Shown: positions 33,892-44,904 of the stretch, in pieces | How positions within the stretch are numbered: the first letter of the stretch is position 1 | Layout of the letters: each line of letters opens with the position of its first letter | NCBI GenBank assembly: GCA_010093485.1 | Contig: MU001513.1 | Span: forward strand, 75,696-139,695 | Origin: Karstenula rhodostoma CBS 690.94 | Taxonomy: Eukaryota; Ascomycota; Dothideomycetes; Pleosporales; Didymosphaeriaceae | Length of the DNA: 64,000 nt | Direction: 5' to 3' | The notes under the pieces: model-generated | Told to the model about the DNA's origin: nothing | Seen by the model: the letters and a program-made list of their open reading frames with translations, nothing else | Databases searched by the model: none | Made by a program: the position numbers and the translations under genes

Positions 33892-34552
33892 ATGCGCTTC
33901 CCGTCCTTCCCAACACTTATCCGCACCTTCCACGCCTTCACGAATAGCACTTTCCGAGTCGCGAATCCCACTCGCGCCATCTACAGCGTCCCGCAGCGCG
34001 CAACGCTCATTCGGCCCATGCCCAATATCCCCTTTCTCGGCGCGCTTTTCGGCACAAAGATGGCAGATAACACAGACTACCCAGTCCAGAAGCCCGAGGG
34101 GGAGTGGCAGGCCCAGCTTTCGCCAGGTACGTCGTGATGTGTTCGCCACCATTGCCTCCGCCAAATCGCATAGCTAACGCGCACCGCCCCCAGAGCAGTT
34201 CCGCGTCCTCCGCAAAAAAGGAACCGAGGCGCCAGGCTCTAGCAAGCTCGACAAGCACTACCCCGACGCCGGCGTGTACACGTGCGGAGGCTGCAACGCG
34301 CCGCTCTACAAAGCCAACCATAAGTTTGACTCCGGGTGTGGATGGCCTGCCTTTTGGGACGCGTTCCCGGACGCTGTCGGCCAGCGGGCGGATCCAGGTC
34401 TTGGCATGATGAGAACGGAAATCGTATGCAACAACTGTGGAGGACACCTAGGGCACATTTTCAAAGGCGAGAGGTTCGGCAACCCCAAGGACGAAAGACA
34501 TTGTGTGAATGGTGTATCCATCAACTTCAGTCCCGAGGAAAAGAAAGAATGA
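33892..34552 (+). CDS. msrB: Peptide methionine-R-sulfoxide reductase B
   Basis: Two exons (intron 34127-34193) encode 197 residues. The enzyme reduces methionine-R-sulfoxide in proteins. Two CxxC zinc motifs are visible (CGGC in VYTCGGCNAPLY, and CNNC in VCNNCGGHLGHIF), together with FDSGCGWPAFW and the catalytic Cys in RHCVNGVSINF. The first about 45 residues are rich in Arg, Ser, Thr and Phe without acids and look like a mitochondrial presequence. A second ATG within MPNIPFLGALFGTKMADN would give a form without it, so dual localisation by leaky scanning is plausible. The ATG at 33892 is preceded by an in-frame TTG only, so it is the natural first start. Confidence 0.93.
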
Positions 34553-35700
34553 CTCGCTGAGGCAGGGCTAAAGACGATGCGAGAGAGGCTGTAGAACTTT
34601 GGGCGATGAAGCTATATCATAGGTTTGCTTGACGAAGGCGACGCGATGACGAGACGACAAGATGATGATCTGTAGACTTGTGTGTATAACAGGAGGACAC
34701 TCTCATTGATATGTGGTTAGTCCTTGGTGCCCTGGGAATTTGCTAGCTGAAGGCTACTAGGATTGTTTAATTTGACTTCAGTAGCTTATGTACAAGTTCA
34801 CGGGATTGCAAGAGTATATTCATCTTTTTGGTCTGCGTCCGGAGTACTTGTTCAACGGCAAAGAACACAGGGTAAAGTTGTAAACCCACTGCAAGAACAA
34901 ATATCGCTCATGGAAGCGTATTAGGCTACCCAGTCAGGAAAGCATGTCATCTTTTCTCCATGGACGCCATGGAAGTGCTGCAGCAGCGACGTTCACGAAC
35001 CCCCAGTGTCTCTCCACCCCACGCAGCACGAATGTCAAGATCCCAAAACAGGACTTGCGATCGCTCCGCAGGCACTCATCGAGCGTGATGATGAGCTATC
35101 GTCATAGTTAAAGTAGATTTCTGTCAGTGCGAGAGAATGATTGGGCTCGAAGATAATGGTCCAGTATGACATCGTGGCATTGCTGCACTGTCATGGCTGA
35201 CCCGACACATGTGTCCTAATCCTTTCCACACGCAAGCAGTAGGATAAAGAAGGTGTCGCGTGGGGTATGGCGCAACACATACTGATGAAGAGAGGTGGCT
35301 TGCCCGAGAATGAAGATGCCGAAAAGAAGAGGTTGTGATCGCGACAGTTATCCTGTCAGCCAATCACATGCCATCCACGCTCAACTAGCCCCAACATCAG
35401 GGCCAAACATCATCCTCACGCTCGTACACGGCGCCCAGGCGCCATTCGACTCGTGACATTAGTCCGTTGTTGACATCCAACGGACGTGGGACCCCTCTTC
35501 AGCCTTAGCGGAGGTCCGTCGACTTGACGGTAGCTCCGTATCGAGATCCCCCACACGCACACTAAGTATCATCGAACTCTCGCGCAGCTGGAACGTCTTC
35601 TTGCTCGACCCGCACTTCACATCGATCTTCTTTCTACAGAGCCGCTGCGGTTACTTCTTCAACAGAGAGTAACTGTGAACGTTCAGTGAAATAGTCCCTC
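34553..35700. other. Intergenic region
   Basis: I see no gene in this 1.1 kb. Its last 300 bases are C/T-rich, as expected of a fungal promoter and leader. Confidence 0.45.
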
Positions 35701-37237
35701 ATGGAGCTCCTGGAGCTGTACTACGATGTCCTCATTCAAATACTTGAAGAGGTGGGACCTGAAGATTTGGCTGCCGTGGCGCAGACGTCGATTGGCTTCA
35801 ATCACTTTGTTAAAGGCAATGAAAGGTTGTACAAGGCCCATTATTTGAAGAACTTCGTAAGCTGCAGAACTCCAGGCCTGGTATAACGTTCGGTAACGCG
35901 TTGTAGGATGATCCCCGACGGCGACCAACAGACCCGGAGCCGGACTGGATCACAGAACTCCAACGACTCGTCAAACTTCGCAAGATTCTTCAGTCCCAGA
36001 GCTCAGATGTCAAGGTCAGCTCCAGTCCCACATGCACGCAATGTTAAGTCCACTGACACCTACATAGTCTGAGAACTTCGATTTCGCGCTCGAAACAATC
36101 AACACTTTAATAAGGACCGGCGCAGAGAGTGAAGGCCTATCGCTCAACAAGAAAGAACTCTCAAGGCTTTTTTCCAACCCTCAAACTGCTGATATGTTTC
36201 TCTACAAATCCTCCCTTTACGGCAGAGCGGGCACAGGGATTCAATTCCAAGCACAAAACCTAGAAGACCGTCAGCGGAGCGCAAGACTTCATTCCATCTA
36301 CGGCATACCCAACGACATTACTGGCCGCCGCACGCTCTCCACACACCCGTTCGCTCGGTCACGTGTCTACGATCTGCGCAATTTCTCCAAGCGCTCGCGC
36401 TGGGGACCATTTCGCAACGATGGTAGCATGCGTGTTGACTGGGAGCTTATTGAAAGTATTATGGTGGTTTTAGGATACAACAACGGGCTCTGCTCACGCC
36501 GCTACATGGACCGATTCATCCTCCCCTGGTCTGCACCCTTCGCCAACATCTTCCAAGATCGATTCGCGCACCTGCCCTTCACAAACATGCAGCCTCTGTT
36601 ACCAAGCCTGACGAGGGAACCAAGTCTGCCTCTTGGCTTACAGGATCCTTACAACGTCTCCGGGATCTGGGCGCGGATGGTCTGTTTCCTTGATTACGAC
36701 GACTTGTACGACTTCAACTTCAACACCACGGCTATGAGGACACCGGACGACCAGCCCTTTGCACCGACCACGATGGAGGAGGCCATCCGTCATATCATAA
36801 TGCACCTGGAAGTGACGGCCGTCACTGCGCCGGGCAAAAATGACGACCAGACGATGCCAGTGATACACTTCGACGGAAAAGCGCGCGCAGTGGATACGAA
36901 CATGGATGCGAATGCTAATTCGAGTATAAGAGGGTGCGTGAGGATGACATCCGAGGGTGAAGTACGATGGAGCACAGTCTGGATCTTTAACGGGTAAGCG
37001 ACATTCTCATCGAGAAACATTTGTAAATACTCATGCTGTGGCAGTCATGAAGAACGCTGGCGCAGCGAGGCAATTCAAGTGGGCGGATTGCGGTCCAAGC
37101 GCGGGGTCGTGGGCGTGTGGTACGACAAGAGTTTTGACCCCCATGGACCGGCTGGACCCACGGCGTTCTGGAAAGTGAAAGAACTCCCTGATGGGAACGA
37201 GAATGGAAACGATTTGGATGACTGGATGGAGCATTGA
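35701..37237 (+). CDS. F-box domain protein
   Basis: Four exons (introns 35857-35906, 36015-36067 and 36994-37044) give 460 residues. The N-terminus YYDVLIQILEEVGPEDLAAVAQTSIGFNHFVKGNERLYKAHYLKNF is an F-box, the adaptor that binds Skp1 in SCF ubiquitin ligases. The central part contains conserved blocks shared by a large family of ascomycete F-box proteins: ADMFLYKSSLYGR, RVYDLRNFSKRSRWGPFRNDGSMRVDWELIESIMVVLGYN and VRWSTVWIFNG. The end, GGLRSKRGVVGVWYDKSFDPHGPAGPTAFWKV, is a strong family signature. The substrate cannot be inferred. All junctions keep the frame and the C-terminal signature confirms the third intron. Confidence 0.88.
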
Positions 37238-38442
37238 ACGCATGTCTCTCGATAGCAGCGGGGATGAAGTGTCAATCTTTCTTAGGGGAGTTCTTTCGGT
37301 ACGTCACAAACTTTGCTTATCAAGTTGCGTTTTACATTCTACTCATGTAATTAAACGAGCGGATACAAACTATGCGACCCAGTTCACGCCATCGTTGTCA
37401 TATTTTCTGGATGTTCATCTTGCATTGATATTGCCATTACATGTTCCTGAACCGGTAGATAGGTACACCGCGTGGAGGCTGCTACAACACGTGAGAAGAG
37501 TCTCGATATGGAGAAGTCTGGATACATTGCCCAGAATCGTAGTGCAATCTTCATGAACAAAGATCACTCCAACCTCAGCGGGAGGCCAGAGGCGCCCCGA
37601 GCGGAACAAGCTAGCGCATTGCCGTGTATGGTTGGTACCGTCCAGCCTCAAACTCAGGATCCCCGGACAGCGGCCCTGATTGGCGCCCCGCACGAAACGC
37701 CCGAGATGGCGAGCCGCCCAGCGCAAGCATTCGCGACGGCCAGGAGAGCGACAGTGCCGTCCGCCGTGCGTGCCTTATCACCACTCAATCCCTCGTTGCG
37801 CCCGCCGCCCGCCGCCAGCACGCAGACGCCAGCCTTGCAGCCGTCTGCGGCACCCGAGCCCCTCCAGTGTCTCCTTTGCGCCTTCTGCGATACCCCTCCA
37901 GCGCGCCCTCCACACGCTCCTTCGCGCCTGCCGCTCTTGGTCCTTCACCCAGCCCAATTGACCACCGGCTTCCACTCTCTTTGTATTCACCGCGCCTCCG
38001 CCACAGGAGCACACGCCGCCCACTGCGGGCCGCAGACACTGTTATAAGTCATAACCCGTCTTTGTCCTCGGCAGCGCCCCTTCCGTTTTCGAAACATCTC
38101 AAGCATTGCGCGCCTCAGACAGCAGCCCCCGTCGCATCATGCGCAGCACGCTCGCCTAGCCGCGCCCGAACCCCGTTGCAACCGCACCCAGCACCCAGCT
38201 CTACACGCTCGCTCTGTCTCCACCCCCAACGACTCCCTTCCCTGTCGCTCATTTCTCCGCGTCAAGTGGTGTACAGCCGGCCTGTCACCACACACACACC
38301 TCAACGGCTCCCTCCGCCCACCATTCCTTCCTCTCTTGAGCTCATCTAGTCTAGCATTCGATGCTGGCGTAGCTCTCGCCACTCATTACACAGCTGGACT
38401 GCCCCGTTGAGCGGATATAACATAATAATACAAGCAGCAGTC
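37238..38442. other. Intergenic region and C-rich leader of the potassium channel gene
   Basis: The first 350 bases are AT-neutral with no gene. From about 37640 to 38440 the plus strand is strongly C-rich with few G runs, which is typical of promoters and long 5' leaders of well-expressed fungal genes. ORFs of up to 241 codons here exist in several overlapping frames and reflect composition. Confidence 0.5.
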
Positions 38443-40443
38443 ATGGGCTGCTGCGGCGACCGCGAAAAGGGCATCACTGTCACCGAGGAGCAGAAGTGGG
38501 ACTACATCACCCTCTCTGACTTCAAGTCGACCTCCTGTCTCACGCCCTTTTCCTACGTTTGGTTGTGGATCCTCGTCATCATCTCGGGCGCTGTCTACGC
38601 TGCCGATGCCTTCACCGCCGTCAATCTCCTCGCCTTCGACAAATGGTCGAGCCAGGTCAAACCCAAGATCGACTTCAACATCACAAAGTGGATTTTCGCC
38701 GTCTGCATCATCGTCTCCTACGTCTTCTTGGCCTACCGATGGATTCGCGCAATCCGCGTCATACGCTCTGGCGGCGTTGCCGAGTGCTATCTCGAACCTC
38801 TGGCTGCTATCTTCCAGAGTATGCGCCTGACCAAGGAGGGCCAAGGATGGCGCCGCTTCTTGGTCTTCGCCGAATTGACCAAGAGCAGGAAGGGCGTTGA
38901 CTACATTGCCCTCTTCGTCTACTTCCAGTTCAAAGGTGCTTTGATCGTCATCCTGGCACAAGGCCCGCGCATCGTCGTCAACGCCTTGACGCTGTGGGCC
39001 GTCGTGCAGGCCCAGCTCATACCCGAAGGAGACCACGCAACGCCCAAAGGAAAATCACCCGTCGCCCAATTCTTTGTCAACATTGAAACCATGATCCAGC
39101 AAGGAAACAAACAAGAGACAGTCATCTACTTCACTATGTTGTTCTCCTTGGTTATCTGGGTCATCGCGTTCCTGTCACTCTTCTTCTCCGTTCTTTTCTA
39201 CGTATTCTTCCTCTGGCACTATGTTCCCAAGGCCGACGGAAGCCTGACGCAATACTGCCGCAGAAAGATCGAAAGCCGTCTCGAGCGCATTGTGAGCAAG
39301 AAGATCAAGAAGGCCCTAGAGAAGCAGGACCTGAAGCGCAAGAAGGAGGAACGCGATGCATTGAAGAATGGAGGCGTAGAGGCGCGCATGCCCACACTGC
39401 CCAAGCTTGGTGAAATTGATAATGACACCTCGTCCATTTACTCTGGCGTCACAGGCGTCACACGCTCGGACACCATCAGCACATCAACCACACTTCCACC
39501 GTACTCCTCCAACGCACCGTCCCGAACAAATACGATGAGCACAACGAGAACCGCCGCTATGAAGCCATCTTTGCCATCTTTGCCATCATTATACGAGAGG
39601 CCTGTACCCGCTCGTACTGATACCCAGGGTACTACGACGAGCTTTGGTTCAAATGCTCCACTCCTAGGCCAAGCTAGCGACATGGGAATGACCTCCCCAC
39701 TGCCTCCCATGCCTGCGCTTGGCCCACATGCCGAATACTTCTCTGGACCGACTGGCCCTCGACCACCCCCTAGCGGCATGTCTGGAAGGCCATTCTCACC
39801 AATGTCGCAAGATCGCGCGTCGCCATATCCACCGCGAAACATGCTCCCACCTGTGGACACCAGTGTTGGAGGACGAGGCTCTCCTGCGCCTCAAACAATG
39901 TCGTACACTGGTTATGGCAACCGCGGCATATCACCACCCCAAGGCAATGCACCCTACCCTGACCCGAGACCCGGTGCTTCGCCTCTCGGCGGGCCAACCT
40001 TCTCCCCCTACAACAATCCTGGTCCGGCCATGGGTCCAGCTTATGAGATGTCGCCAGTAGATCTTAACGCTTCCGACAACACTTTGGATTATTATATTCA
40101 GGCTGGCAGTTCAAACGACTACCAGCCGCCCCAGCTTCCCAGTACTCTCCGTTCCGGTTCAACGGCACAGTTGCAGAGCGCTGGACCACCTCGGACAGGC
40201 ACGGCTCCACCCCCGCGATCGGGCACTGCTCCGCCTTCAAACCCTCGCGCTGGACTGCCGGCCACATTGCAATCAGCCATTCAGCGACGCGAAGCGTCCC
40301 AGCCTCTCCCTAACCGAGGCATGCCCATGCAACAGCAGCAACGCAGTGCTACCGCGCCTCTGGGACAACCACGATGGGAACCGCAGTCCGACGCTAGGAG
40401 TAACACGACTGGACCAGGACCCCAGGGCTACTACCCCTACTAG
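38443..40443 (+). CDS. Kch1/Prm6-type low-affinity potassium channel
   Basis: A single exon encodes 666 residues from the ATG in a MGCCGDREKG context; the upstream in-frame ATG at 38407 would lose the N-terminal MGCC, which looks like an N-myristoylation and palmitoylation signal. Four hydrophobic regions follow: SYVWLWILVIISGAVYAADA, WIFAVCIIVSYVFLAYRW, the block FQFKGALIVILAQGPRIVVNALTLWAV, and FTMLFSLVIWVIAFLSLFFSVLFYVFF. These blocks match the fungal Kch family, which mediates K+ influx and membrane depolarisation linked to calcium signalling in yeast mating. The segment YCRRKIESRLERIVSKKIKKALEKQDLKRKKEERD is a basic coiled coil. The remaining about 330 residues are Pro/Ser/Gly-rich and disordered, with a nine-base tandem repeat near 39570 (SLPSLPSL). 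Confidence 0.88.
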   Translation: MGCCGDREKGITVTEEQKWDYITLSDFKSTSCLTPFSYVWLWILVIISGAVYAADAFTAVNLLAFDKWSSQVKPKIDFNITKWIFAVCIIVSYVFLAYRWIRAIRVIRSGGVAECYLEPLAAIFQSMRLTKEGQGWRRFLVFAELTKSRKGVDYIALFVYFQFKGALIVILAQGPRIVVNALTLWAVVQAQLIPEGDHATPKGKSPVAQFFVNIETMIQQGNKQETVIYFTMLFSLVIWVIAFLSLFFSVLFYVFFLWHYVPKADGSLTQYCRRKIESRLERIVSKKIKKALEKQDLKRKKEERDALKNGGVEARMPTLPKLGEIDNDTSSIYSGVTGVTRSDTISTSTTLPPYSSNAPSRTNTMSTTRTAAMKPSLPSLPSLYERPVPARTDTQGTTTSFGSNAPLLGQASDMGMTSPLPPMPALGPHAEYFSGPTGPRPPPSGMSGRPFSPMSQDRASPYPPRNMLPPVDTSVGGRGSPAPQTMSYTGYGNRGISPPQGNAPYPDPRPGASPLGGPTFSPYNNPGPAMGPAYEMSPVDLNASDNTLDYYIQAGSSNDYQPPQLPSTLRSGSTAQLQSAGPPRTGTAPPPRSGTAPPSNPRAGLPATLQSAIQRREASQPLPNRGMPMQQQQRSATAPLGQPRWEPQSDARSNTTGPGPQGYYPY

Positions 40444-42629
40444 GCAGCATCCCTCTTTTCCGCCTTACTGCATCGATTGAAAGCATTGTCTATTGATGAT
40501 CGAGATACCACAAAAGCTGCTTGTTATGCAGCTGATTCTTTTTGTATGCATTTCTGTGCATTGCCTGGCGTTCGATTCTCATCCTCGATGGAAAACCCCC
40601 ACTTTTTATTCGCGACCACCTACCTTTACATATGCTGCGATGATACCTTTTTGACGAGACAACGGGAGGTTTGACGATTAGCTGCTACTTGTTCGAGATA
40701 CCCTTCGCCGCTGGCTTCGAGCGTCCATTCGCTTTGCCACTGGTTGGGGAAACACATTTTTCGGTATGGAACGATGGTTTGGGATGGGCCGAGGAGTAGC
40801 TCGCATGTAAGGCTTTCACATGGCGAGTGAGTTATGTAGAAGGGTTTGGAAAGCAATCTAAATTTTCATGCAATTTCGTGTGTTGGTCAAATTCGAGTCT
40901 CTACACGAGGTGATGCGGTGTTGCGCCTTTATTGACCTACCTTCGCTCTCCTTGTGCCTAAGCTGCGACATACTGACCATTACAAGGCACAATGGTGTGC
41001 ATTCGTGTTCACTGCGTACAGTGGACAAGCCTTCCATACACAGCCTGCAAACTATGGTCGGGACTCATCTCATGATGTAGAGATAATGAGTAAATTCAGA
41101 TTTACGTGTATGGACGTCAGCACGAAGCGAGATCATCCGCCACCCGCGAAAAGTGCGGTTGGTAACTTCGAGACTACAGAATTGTAGGAACGAATACACA
41201 ATAGAATGCCATATACTCAATAGCCCTACAGCGCTCGTCCCGCTGCCGCACCGACGCCTCCCCGTCCTGACTCCAGCATCCGACCCGGTTCGCCCTGTTC
41301 ACAGCACTCTTCTTCAACCCAAGGAAGGAAGGCCCAATCCCACACACGTTTCAAACAGTCTACATACCGCATTCTAGAAACACCGCGGAACGAGGCACCC
41401 TACAAGCCTGCACATTATGCTGCTCTCTTGAGAGCAGTAGGCTTATAGCGGTCACTGAGCGTGGCGCAGTTTCCAAAATAGGCAGTCGTGCTCCAAGTGT
41501 GTGTAAGAAGTAGGTGGTACATTGAACATGGTGGTGTGTCGGAGTTCCGGGGAGAGACATCGGGAGGCTTGGGCTTAGGGCGGCGGAAAGAGCTTGAAGG
41601 AAGGAGGGTGCATTGCATGTTTTGCTTTTACTTTTGAGACGGACGGAGATTGTGCGGTAAACGCGAGGCTGATCGGGATGGAAGCGCCGTGGATGAAGGG
41701 AAGCGCTGATGAGGTGTAATGGGCTAGTGTTGGTGCTGCTTGGGTAGCGGTGGAGAGGATTGGTTTGGGTTGGGGAGGTGGAGTTGAGAGGCCCGTCTAG
41801 AATGTAGTGCTGTTCGTGGGCGGATCATAGCGAGCCGTGTAGCTCCTCCCAACACGTCGAGGCACATATTTTGGGTGGTTGACAATGCCAGTAGTAACAG
41901 AAGGGTGTACGTACCCTCGCGGCGGACCCCTCACACCCAAGTCCCGTCACAACCCACTAACAGTCTGGTAACCACCACTTCAAACACTCGTAAATTTTAC
42001 CTTTCCAGCTGGTGATACTCCGAAAATAGTACACGGCCCCATACCTTCAACCTCAGCTCCGACAACACACAACGGACTTCGCTCGCACATCTATGTTTCG
42101 AAACACCAATGCACGCCGCAGATCATCCGCACCATACATGCGCGACCTGCTTGAACCAGTGTTCGCGCCAAACACAGCAGCGCGTCGCGGCATGTCACTG
42201 TACCCCGCGTCGAGTCGCGCAAACACATCCTCTTTCATGTGTGGGCAGTGCGTTGGTTAGACGGACACCGTTGGATTCGTTTCGTTCCTCGTTTTGGACG
42301 GAACGTAGTGATCCTTCGAAGAGTTCAAGCGAGCAAGCAAGGTTCCGACCGATCGTCGCAGAGCCTCAGGCTTGAAACGAGATGTTCGTGAACGAAAACG
42401 AAACATCACACGGCACCAGACAACTGTCTGGAGATGAATAGCCGGCCAAGTGCAAGCCCAACGTTACACGCAGATGAGCACGAAACACACTCCGTACTGT
42501 ACAACCGATGGCGCCCTGTTGGTGCATCGAAGCGAGCAGACTTGCGCTCAACCTGAGTAGCATCGAAGCGATCTTCGTATACTGTGTACTCGAGGGTTGG
42601 ATTGCGCGTTCGCGTACTCAACAAGCGTA

Positions 42630-42782
42630 CCGTAGAGTTTTTCTTCTCCCGGTTGAGCTAGTTGGCACCTTGAACCAATGAAAGAAGCTATTTATGACGT
42701 CTGACCCGCTTTTACGACCTATCCTGTTTTGTGATTAGATCGCTAAACACCCTGGTCAACCGGCAGTAGAAAAACTCTACGG
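42630..42782. mobile_element. MITE-like element with TA target duplication (Tc1/mariner-like)
   Basis: The two ends form a 27-base inverted repeat with 25 matches. The left end reads CCGTAGAGTTTTTCTTCTCC and continues GGTTGA; the right end, read on the minus strand, starts CCGTAGAGTTTTTCTACTGC and continues CGGTTGA. Both ends are directly flanked by TA (42628-42629 and 42783-42784), the target duplication of Tc1/mariner transposons. The element has no coding capacity and is therefore non-autonomous. No second copy is visible in the window. Confidence 0.72.
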
Positions 42783-44153
42783 TAGTACTGACGTGCCATC
42801 TCACGTAGGAGAGCCCTCCGCGCTCGGAGTGAAGCGCCATGACTGCAGTAAGCCGGCGGAAGAGTGTCCACCGCTTTGCAAATGGCTCTGACCTGGCACA
42901 TCCCAGCTCCCGTCGGGATGTCGGAGCCATGGCTTCTCACGTAGACTTCATTTCCTTTCCCCCAGGCAACCCACAGTGTACCATCTCGGCCCTGTGGAGT
43001 CGCATTACACACAGAGTATTGCATGACATCATGCTGCGGTCAATCACTGTTGTCGCATCGCTCATATCGATAGGAGGCAGATGGATGGATAAGCCGGGAC
43101 ATGGGTTGCTGGGTATTCGGAGAGAGGCTGACGCTTGTCGAACGGTGGCTTGTCGGGCGTTGGTTGATATGCCGCCGTGCCGTGCGGCTTCGGGAAGAAG
43201 GTTCACGGCACTTCGCCACGCCTCTTCAGATGGCAACGTTTTCGCTCTTGGAAGACGGCAGAAGGGTGAACCAGGTCGGTCAACATGTTCGGGTGGAGCG
43301 TAGATGAAGGCCCAGAATGTCGCGTGGGCGACTTTCCCACGACGGCACAACGTGCAACCCACATTTCTACAGACTCTAATGCAGTAAAAGAAATTCATGA
43401 TGGCGCATGCTGCATTCGAGGTTGCAGTCACCGTGCCGTCTGCCAGTGAGGATGCGAGAAAAGTCTTAAGCAGATCTTGTTCAAGGGCTTGCGAGGTAGC
43501 GTACCGTCCGTCTTACATGCACATTTCGGTCCTGCTCTAATAAGCAATGCGCCAACGACCAACGGGCGCACTCCACGTTTTGATCGGCCTGCAGCGTGGT
43601 GTACACAGTACCGTTGTAGTTGTTAGTCTGGCTCTGTTGGAGCCCGACTGGACGGTGGACTGCGCCGTCCCTTGCAGCGACCCGCAAAGCGGCGTGAGCC
43701 CACGTTGCGATAGCGATCGGCTGGGTTCCCGGGAGGCAGGGCTGCATCTGCTCACCGAGTTGTGATGTAAGATGTAAAGGAAATAGCTCACCTGCATATG
43801 TACGGGCTGCAGCGCGCAAGCGTGGTGGGCAAAGGCGAATGCAAGCTGTGCGCGTCACAATTTGTTGGGTGAAGGTTGGCAGAGGGTCTGGTTTCACCAA
43901 CACGGGCGCAAAAGGCAAAGGGGGCGTCGTTGCTTCACACGCACGCACATTGCGAGGTTCGCCGAGCGCTTCAGTGTCGCGAGGTCGTGTTCTGGAAGTC
44001 GCCGCGTCTCCACCCGTCTTCGCGGCGAGCAGACAGGCACCCAATTGCAAGGCCAGGCTCCCCACAAAAGCGCACATGTGCATTGCGCGGCCAGAGAAAC
44101 CGCTGGCCCGAGTGCTATTAGACGACAAAGGAGGTGGGTCGGGCGACTGCGCT

Positions 44154-44219
44154 GGTGAGTGGTGGTGGGTGGTGGGTGGTGGGTGGTTAGTGGTGAGTGG
44201 TGAGTGGTGACAGGTGACA
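44154..44219. repeat. GTGGTGG-type minisatellite
   Basis: A G/T-rich degenerate tandem array made of GGTGGGT and GGTGAGT units lies in non-coding sequence. Confidence 0.8.
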
Positions 44220-44250
44220 GGCGCCGCGCTGCGTTGTACGCCGTTGTCGA

Positions 44251-44289
44251 TGGCAGCGGTGGCAGCGCTGGCAGCGGTGGCAGCAGCGA
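44251..44289. repeat. GGCAGCGGT-type short tandem repeat
   Basis: Four imperfect 9- to 10-base units with a GGCAGCG core lie just downstream of the GTGG minisatellite. Confidence 0.7.
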
Positions 44290-44835
44290 CGGATCCCCAC
44301 GGCGTCGGCGGTGAGAGCGACAGCCGGACGACGACGCCGCTGTGACCTTGGCAAGTGGGAGGCGCACACCTGGTCGTGGTGGTGTCTGCGGTGGGTGGGA
44401 GGAGGCGAAACGTCGGACGCCGCTCAGGTACACCAATGGCGGCCCAGTCCACAGGCGAGGCCAAGGCCAGGCACACGATCCCATTCGCCCGACGCCAGAT
44501 GACTGCGGTGATTGCCAGGCTGTTTCGGGCAGCGCGCAAGACACGGGAGATGAGAAGCCACGGCTGCGACAGGGCCCCCAGTCCGTCTCTGTCGGTCCAC
44601 CCAAGCCTCACACAGACCACGGCTCCTGAGTCCAGCCGGCTGAGTGCGTCTCGCCGCTCTTTGCGTCCCTTTCTCCCCTTCCCCAGAAGCTTCTTATTGT
44701 GACCTAGCCCCCCTCGTTTTGACAACCCAACAATCGCGCGTTCACTCATTCACGCAGCGATCCGCCCATTCACCCCAGTCACTCTTTGAAGTCGCTCGCA
44801 CACACTTCTCGACGACCTGCAACCACGACTAACGA

Positions 44836-44871
44836 CCGCACACCGCACACCACACACCACACACCACACAC
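44836..44871. repeat. CACACACC tandem repeat in the leader of the Asp f 4-like gene
   Basis: Four units based on ACACACC occur about 35 to 70 bases upstream of the ATG at 44905. The array is probably within the 5' untranslated region. Confidence 0.8.
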
Positions 44872-44904
44872 GTCCAGAACCCAGTCTCCCTCCCCATCAA
44901 CAGC

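Larger units (their letters stand above)
40444..44904. other. Gene-poor 4.5 kb stretch with a MITE and minisatellites
   Basis: No gene is supported. The stretch contains a 153-base element with terminal inverted repeats flanked by TA (42630-42782), a GTGGTGG-type minisatellite (44154-44219), a GGCAGC-type array (44251-44289) and, in the leader of the next gene, an ACACACC array (44836-44871). The 422-codon minus-strand ORF at 43481-44749 is a compositional artefact (see rejected items). Confidence 0.5.

Noticed and set aside
37472..38349. Plus-strand ORFs of 191 and 241 codons upstream of the potassium channel gene
   Set aside because: They lie in overlapping frames in a C-rich leader and are dominated by Pro, Ser, Ala and Arg; a promoter or 5' leader explains them better.
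43481..44749. A 422-codon minus-strand ORF in the gene-poor stretch
   Set aside because: It overlaps minisatellites, consists largely of Pro, Thr, Ser, Arg and Ala runs, has competing long ORFs in other frames, and shows no domain. It reflects GC-rich composition.
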